Below the pieces are notes generated by a model. It ran no database searches. It worked only from the letters and a program-made list of their open reading frames with translations, and was not told the DNA's origin. Shown in pieces: positions 59,450 through 64,000 of a stretch of DNA of 64,000 nucleotides. Every line of letters starts with the position of its first letter. The stretch's first letter is position 1. A program made the translations under genes and the position numbers. This DNA comes from Erwinia sp. SLM-02 (GTDB lineage Bacteria; Pseudomonadota; Gammaproteobacteria; Enterobacterales; Enterobacteriaceae), in contig NZ_JAQISN010000002.1 in NCBI RefSeq assembly GCF_037450285.1, positions 755,183 to 819,182 on the forward strand, read 5' to 3'.

Positions 59450-59469
59450 AGCAGTGTTCCTTGTCAGGT

Positions 59470-61068
59470 TCAGGGAAGTAAGCGGTAGCCGGGTAATGTC
59501 AGGAATTCAACCAGTTCGGATTCTGTCGTGATACGTTCCATTAAGGCGGCGGCCTCTTCGAAGCGGCCCTGCTCGAAGCGCTGACCGCCGAGCTCTTCGC
59601 GGATGACCAGCATCTCTTCCGTCAGCATCCTGCGGAAAAGCGCCTGGGTTACGGTTTCACCGCTTTGCAGCGTTTTTCCGTGGCGGATCCACTGCCAGAT
59701 GGAGGTGCGGGAGATTTCCGCCGTCGCGGCATCTTCCATCAGCCCGTAAATCGGTACGCAGCCGTTGCCGTTAATCCAGGATTCGATGTACTGCACCGCC
59801 ACACGAATATTGGCGCGCATTCCGGCTTCGGTTCGCTCGCCGTCACATGGGGCCAGAAGCTGTTCGGCGGTGATGGCGGCATCCTCTTCACGCGTCACGT
59901 GCAGCTGGTTCAGCTCGTCGCCCAGCGTCTGGTTAAAGACCTCCATCACCGTATCCGCCAGGCCGGGATGCGCAACCCAGGTACCGTCGTGACCGTTGCT
60001 GGCTTCGCGCTGTTTATCGGCTTTCACCTTGTTCAGTACCCACTCGTTGCGTTCCGCATCTTTGCTCGGGATAAAGGCCGCCATTCCCCCCATCGCGAAT
60101 GCGCCACGACGGTGACAGGTTTTAATCAGCAGCCGCGAATAGGCATCAAGGAAGCCCTGATCCATGGTGACCGACTGCCGATCCGGCAGAACACGATCGG
60201 GGTGGTTTTTCAGCGTTTTGATGTAGCTGAAGATGTAATCCCAGCGCCCACAGTTGAGGCCTACGATGTGATCGCGCAGGCTCCAGAGGATCTCATCCAT
60301 CTGAAATACCGCCGGCAGCGTTTCGATCAAAAGGGTGGCTTTGATCGTACCGCGCGGCAGATCGAAACGATCTTCGGCGTAGCTGAACACTTCACTCCAC
60401 CAGGCGGCTTCCTGATACGTCTGCGTTTTCGGCAGGTAAAAATAGGGGCCGCTCCCTTTCGCCAGCAGTGCCTCTACGTTGTGGAAGAAGTAGAGGGCGA
60501 AATCAAACAGGCTGCCCGGAATCGCCTCTCCCCGCCAGGTAACGTGTTTTTCCGGCAGGTGCAGGCCGCGAACGCGGCAGATCAGCACCGCCGGATTCGG
60601 CTTCAGCTGGTAGATTTTGCCCGCTTCATTGCTGTAGCTGATGGTGCCGTTAACCGCATCGCGCAGGTTGATCTGCCCGGCGATCACTTTGTCCCAGCTC
60701 GGGGCCAGTGAATCTTCGAAATCGGCCATAAACACGTTGACGTTGGCATTCAGGGCATTGATCACCATCTTGCGCTCAACGGGACCGGTAATTTCCACCC
60801 GGCGGTTCTGCAAATCCCGCGGAATGCCGCGGATCTGCCAGTCACCGTTTTTAATGGAAGTCGTTTCCGAAATAAAGCCAGGCAGCTCACCGGCATCGAT
60901 TCTGCGCTGGGTTTTTACTCGTTCTTCCAGCAGCGCGTTGCGCTGTGGCGTGAAGCGCGTCACCAGTTCGGTAAGGAAATCGACCGCTGCATCCGTGAGA
61001 ATTTCGCGTTCCTGCTGGCCAGGCCGGCGCTGGAAGGTGAGATCCGCGCTTATTAGCTGTTGTGTCAT
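59470..61068 (-). CDS. aceB: malate synthase A AceB
   Basis: Condenses glyoxylate with acetyl-CoA to malate. It has 532 residues (E. coli 533). Conserved segments are MADFEDSLAPSWDKVI (about 113-128), the active-site region KATLLIETLPAVFQMDEILWSLRDHIVGLNCGRWDYIFS, HRRGAFAMGGMAAFIPSKD and GMRANIRVAVQYIESWINGNGCVPIYGLMEDAATAEISR. It is the first gene of aceBAK, controlled by IclR. Confidence 0.98.
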   Translation of the reverse strand: MTQQLISADLTFQRRPGQQEREILTDAAVDFLTELVTRFTPQRNALLEERVKTQRRIDAGELPGFISETTSIKNGDWQIRGIPRDLQNRRVEITGPVERKMVINALNANVNVFMADFEDSLAPSWDKVIAGQINLRDAVNGTISYSNEAGKIYQLKPNPAVLICRVRGLHLPEKHVTWRGEAIPGSLFDFALYFFHNVEALLAKGSGPYFYLPKTQTYQEAAWWSEVFSYAEDRFDLPRGTIKATLLIETLPAVFQMDEILWSLRDHIVGLNCGRWDYIFSYIKTLKNHPDRVLPDRQSVTMDQGFLDAYSRLLIKTCHRRGAFAMGGMAAFIPSKDAERNEWVLNKVKADKQREASNGHDGTWVAHPGLADTVMEVFNQTLGDELNQLHVTREEDAAITAEQLLAPCDGERTEAGMRANIRVAVQYIESWINGNGCVPIYGLMEDAATAEISRTSIWQWIRHGKTLQSGETVTQALFRRMLTEEMLVIREELGGQRFEQGRFEEAAALMERITTESELVEFLTLPGYRLLP

Positions 61069-61413
61069 ACCCCTGCTCCTGTCAGTTTCGTCCGCCTGGC
61101 GTGACGATCGTTAAGTGGACAATCTTTAACCCGCAGGATCAAAATATAAACAGTTAATTTTCAAAATCAAAAACTATTTCCATTTTAATTATTAAATGGT
61201 TTTAATTAATTGATTTATATCAGAATAAAAATACTTGAAGATGTGAAGGTGTTTTCATCATGATTTTTGATGCGTAAAGAAATGGATCGATTCAGCAGAT
61301 TTCGACTGAACAGGCTGGATTATAGATGGGGAGTGGCACAAGAATGGGTTTGGGGATCGACCCGATCGCAGGAATCAGCCTGGCTGATTATGCCTGCAAC
61401 CGGGTGGGAACAA
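61069..61413. promoter_or_regulatory. aceB upstream region with a candidate IclR half-site
   Basis: 345 bp between aceB and metA, AT-rich over 61140-61260. CAAAAACTATTTCCA (61168-61182) keeps the ATTTCCA half of the IclR consensus, about 100 bp upstream of aceB. A 70-codon frame running from 61267 into metA is not supported. No terminator for metA was found. Confidence 0.5.
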
Positions 61414-62343
61414 TCAGTCCAGCGTTGGGTTCATATGGCGCAGATCGAATGGTGTGATCTGGTAGACGTAGTAGTTTAACCAGTTTGAAAAGAGCAGGTT
61501 GCCGTGACTTCTCCAGCTCGCGCTTGGCGGAAGCTCGGGATTGTCCTGCGGGAAGTAGTTGTAGGGGATCTCGGGCTTTAGCCCCGCTTCGTAGTCGCGG
61601 TGATATTCGCCCGAGAGCGTCAGCGCATCGTATTCCGGATGCCCGGTAACGAAGGCCAGGCGTTTATCTTTGCTGGCAAACAGGTAAGCACCGGTTTTTT
61701 CAGATTCGGCAAAGATTTCCAGATCGGTGTAATCACGCAGGATCTGCGCCGGGAAATCGGCATAGCGCGAGTGGGGTGCCAGGAAGGTATCGTCAAAACC
61801 CCGCGTCAGTAGCGCATGCGGATGGAGGATCTGGTGTTCGAACACGCCCGATAGCTTGTTTTCCCGCGTCTGCTTAGGAATGCCGTACAGAATGTTCAAC
61901 GCGGCCTGTACCGCCCAACAGACAAACAGCGTGGAGGTCACGTGCTCACGCGCCCAGTGCAGTACCTGCTGGATCTGCGGCCAGTAGGCAACATCGCAGA
62001 AATCGACCAGTCCGAGCGGGGCTCCGGTGACGATCAGCCCATCGTAGTTATCGTGCTTGATGTCTTCGAAATTGCAGTAAAAGTTATTAAGGTGCTCGCT
62101 GGGCGTGTTGCGGGACTCACGGCTGTCGATGCGCAGCAGCTGAATATCAATCTGTAACGGTGAATTGGAAAGCAGACGCAAAAACTGGTTTTCAGTTTCG
62201 ATCTTCTTTGGCATCAAATTCAGTACCAGCACCTTCAAGGGACGGATCATCTGAGTGCTGGCACGAGTTGACGTCATAACAAAGACGTTCTCATTGCGCA
62301 GAAAACTCACGGCTGGTAATTCATCAGGTACCCTGATCGGCAT
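61414..62343 (-). CDS. metA: homoserine O-succinyltransferase MetA
   Basis: First step of methionine synthesis from homoserine. It has 309 residues, as in E. coli. Catalytic Cys142 (FVCWAVQ), His235 and Glu237 (TGHPEYD) are present. Residue 111 is Gly, the residue associated with succinyl-CoA rather than acetyl-CoA use (Glu111 in acetyltransferases). ATG at 62343 has GAGGAA 8 nt upstream; the frame continues five codons further without a better signal. It is monocistronic behind a MetJ operator. Confidence 0.97.
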   Translation of the reverse strand: MPIRVPDELPAVSFLRNENVFVMTSTRASTQMIRPLKVLVLNLMPKKIETENQFLRLLSNSPLQIDIQLLRIDSRESRNTPSEHLNNFYCNFEDIKHDNYDGLIVTGAPLGLVDFCDVAYWPQIQQVLHWAREHVTSTLFVCWAVQAALNILYGIPKQTRENKLSGVFEHQILHPHALLTRGFDDTFLAPHSRYADFPAQILRDYTDLEIFAESEKTGAYLFASKDKRLAFVTGHPEYDALTLSGEYHRDYEAGLKPEIPYNYFPQDNPELPPSASWRSHGNLLFSNWLNYYVYQITPFDLRHMNPTLD

Positions 62344-62361
62344 GGTCAACTTCCTCACTAC

Positions 62362-62393
62362 ATACGTTTATACGTTTAGACATCCAGATGCCT
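62362..62393 (-). promoter_or_regulatory. MetJ operator, four tandem met boxes
   Basis: Four contiguous 8-bp units (62362, 62370, 62378 and 62386), each matching AGACGTCT at 6 of 8 positions; the first two are identical ATACGTTT. It lies 19-50 bp upstream of metA, overlapping its expected promoter. MetJ with S-adenosylmethionine would repress it. 62394-62529 shows nothing more. Confidence 0.8.
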
Positions 62394-62529
62394 GAAGATA
62401 GCGTGATGCATAACAAAAGTCGAGTTGTTCATAAGATAGTTGAAAATGTTTCAGGGTGAGGAGCAGCCAGCGGATCCCGTGGCGAATTATCGCGGTGATA
62501 TCGCATTTTAATCTGGCTGCAGTGAAAAC

Positions 62530-63687
62530 TCAGAAGTCGTAACTCAGGCGCACAAAGTTCACATCGCCGAGTCTGTCGGTGCTGGAGGTAAACATATGTT
62601 CATAATCAACGCTGAACCCGTAGGCAAAGGCAAGCAGGATGCCCACTCCGTTATCGATGCGCTTGTAGTCCCTGCCGCTGACGTACTCCAGGCGGTCACC
62701 CATAAAGAAGGGCTGCACGGTTTTCAGACCCGCGCGATCGATATGAACGTTATAGCCAGCATAGTACTCAATGCCCCACGCATTGCCGGCAAAGTAGTTA
62801 TCCGTGCGGTGAGATTGCGTTTGCAGGAAGTTTTTGTACCAGCCACCCCCCACGGCGAAGGTCCAGTTATCGGGTACCCAGCTCAGGGCAGCCCCCATAA
62901 TATGCTGATTATAGGTTTTGTCATCGTCAGCGCCCGGGTGCTTGATGGTTGCACGTGTCTCATTCCACGCCATACCAAGACTAAGATCGTCGGCGATATG
63001 GTAGTCAAATCCCAGCGATCCTCCGCCTTTTCGACGATAACGGGTGCCGTCACCGACCAGGTACTCACTGTCTGGAAATAACCAACCGCCATACAGATCG
63101 AGCCTGCCGTAGCTGTTTTTAAACTTGAGCTGTTTACGCGGACGGTATGAACCGTCATAAGCTCCGTTGATGCCCACGCCCGAGGCCTGGGCGAGCATAT
63201 CATCGTCCCAAAGGTCAGTTTTTGCCGCGACAACGTCGTAGTAGATGCTGGTTTGCTGACCGATGGTTAACTCTCCCATATCATCGGCTTTCAGCCCGGT
63301 GAAGAGCATACGCCGGGTGGTGTAGGTGCTGCCCTTCTCGTAGTGATTTTTCCAGTCAAACAAGGCTGGCATGTTCACACCCACTTCGTAATAGGTGTAC
63401 CAGCTTACGCCATCGCGCAGATAGTAGTCCGCTGCGAAGCCAAAACGGGTCTGGTTATCGCCATCATCGAAGCCATTTCGCTGGTAGGAGCCTTTGTCGC
63501 TGCCACCCATAACGTCATTGAACTGTGGACGGATGCTGCCGTTCACGGAGAGATTGAGCCGGCTCAGCCAGTCCGGGCTGTCTCTGTTCTGCTGTAATAG
63601 CGTAACTTCTGCGCAAAGATCGGTATTCCAGCAGGCGAACATCAGCAGGCCGGCGTGGATAGCATATCTTTTTTTGGATGCGATCAT
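62530..63687 (-). CDS. outer-membrane porin-like protein
   Basis: 385-residue precursor: signal peptide (MIASKKRYAIHAGLLMFACWNTDLCA), then a beta-barrel pattern with WLSRLNLSVNGSIRPQFNDVMGGSDKGSYQRNGFDDGDNQTRFGFAADYYL, GELTIGQQTSIYYDVV and YGRLDLYGGWLFPD, ending in Phe (VRLSYDF) as BAM substrates do. It resembles Gram-negative general-porin relatives but not OmpC/OmpF closely; the solute is unknown. ATG 63687 is chosen for its GGGGAA and the signal peptide; the frame is open to 63846. It is monocistronic. E. coli has yjaA/yjaB between metA and rrnE instead. Confidence 0.8.
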   Translation of the reverse strand: MIASKKRYAIHAGLLMFACWNTDLCAEVTLLQQNRDSPDWLSRLNLSVNGSIRPQFNDVMGGSDKGSYQRNGFDDGDNQTRFGFAADYYLRDGVSWYTYYEVGVNMPALFDWKNHYEKGSTYTTRRMLFTGLKADDMGELTIGQQTSIYYDVVAAKTDLWDDDMLAQASGVGINGAYDGSYRPRKQLKFKNSYGRLDLYGGWLFPDSEYLVGDGTRYRRKGGGSLGFDYHIADDLSLGMAWNETRATIKHPGADDDKTYNQHIMGAALSWVPDNWTFAVGGGWYKNFLQTQSHRTDNYFAGNAWGIEYYAGYNVHIDRAGLKTVQPFFMGDRLEYVSGRDYKRIDNGVGILLAFAYGFSVDYEHMFTSSTDRLGDVNFVRLSYDF

Positions 63688-63906
63688 CTGTTCCCCAACT
63701 GTCCTTTTGAGGTTGATTGTCATAAGCCGTCTATTTTGAGTGAAAGGGAGGGGAATAGTGGGGGTGTTTCGTGCGCAGATCGCACCGGGAAGCATGTTCT
63801 GTTGCCTGCAGACGAGCAGGAAACATTCGGTTATTGCTGACTTCATTGAGCGCTGGCTGTCGGCGCAAAGAAAGTAGATTAAGCGGAGATTATCAGGTGC
63901 GTAAAC

Positions 63907-63990
63907 GCAAAAAGGCCACCCGTAAGGGTGGCCTTCTGCTTTATTTGATGCCTGGCAGTTTACGGCCCACTTCCCTGTGGGCCGCCCTCC
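63907..63990 (-). terminator. distal (T2-type) terminator of an rRNA operon
   Basis: On the minus strand this matches the E. coli rrnB T2 region: GGCCCAC/GTGGGCC hairpin, then AACTGCCAGGCATCAAA (which repeats the 3' end of 5S rRNA), AGCAGAAGGCCACCC, and an 8-bp stem GGCCACCC/GGGTGGCC with TTTTTGCG (63907-63933). The rRNA genes themselves must lie beyond the right edge, transcribed leftwards. E. coli has rrnE at the corresponding place. Confidence 0.88.
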
Positions 63991-64000
63991 GGGTGTCGCG

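Noticed and set aside
61267..61479. 70-codon frame overlapping the metA 3' end
   Set aside because: It overlaps a conserved gene on the other strand and has no credible ribosome site or homology.

Overview
The window is chromosomal DNA of an enterobacterium (order Enterobacterales). Nearly every protein reads as a close relative of an Escherichia coli K-12 protein of about the same length, and E. coli-type regulatory sites are present: MalT boxes, GlpR, IclR, GntR and MetJ operators, a lysine riboswitch and the sRNA RyhB. Divergence from E. coli, a high-GC coding style and a different gene order suggest a genus outside Escherichia/Salmonella; Erwinia/Pantoea-like is my guess, not something I can prove. 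I see no prophage, insertion sequence, CRISPR array or tRNA gene.

Layout. (1) 1-9.3 kb: ubiA-ubiC (ubiquinone), then the maltose regulon malM-lamB-malK divergent from malE-malF-malG. (2) 9.3-18 kb: psiE, the exopolysaccharide operon yjbEFGH, pgi, and lysC behind its lysine riboswitch. (3) 18-39.2 kb: a PanS-like transporter, glpEGR/glpD, the glycogen operon glgBXCAP, asd, gntU-gntK, gntR, yhhW, the sRNA gene ryhB with an 8-bp tandem repeat just beyond its terminator, and yhhY. This block has the order of the E. coli 77-min region, but here it lies inside what is the 91-min region in E. coli. (4) 39.2-49.7 kb, the accessory part: a LacI-type regulator divergent from an SDR and a PhyH-type dioxygenase; yjbB (Na/Pi transporter); and a five-gene ABC-importer operon containing an alkaline-phosphatase-superfamily hydrolase, divergent from a HutC/UTRA regulator, with two copies of a near-palindromic operator between them. 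(5) 49.7-64 kb: metH, iclR, a two-gene phospholipid-type operon (PlsC-like, CdsA-like), the glyoxylate operon aceBAK, metA with a MetJ operator, an outer-membrane porin, and at the right edge the distal terminator of an rRNA operon that must lie just outside on the minus strand.

How it works together. Much of the window is carbon handling: maltodextrin, glycerol-3-phosphate and gluconate uptake, glycogen synthesis and breakdown, glucose-6-phosphate isomerisation and the glyoxylate shunt. Aspartate-family biosynthesis (lysC, asd, metA, metH) is interleaved. The best candidates for undescribed biology are the organophosphorus-type import/hydrolysis operon (44.3-49.7 kb), placed next to a phosphate-export-type transporter, and the LacI/SDR/dioxygenase cassette (39.2-42.4 kb). 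A GlpG rhomboid with substituted active-site neighbours, a PlsC-like acyltransferase with a long disordered insert, and the RyhB locus are smaller points of interest.
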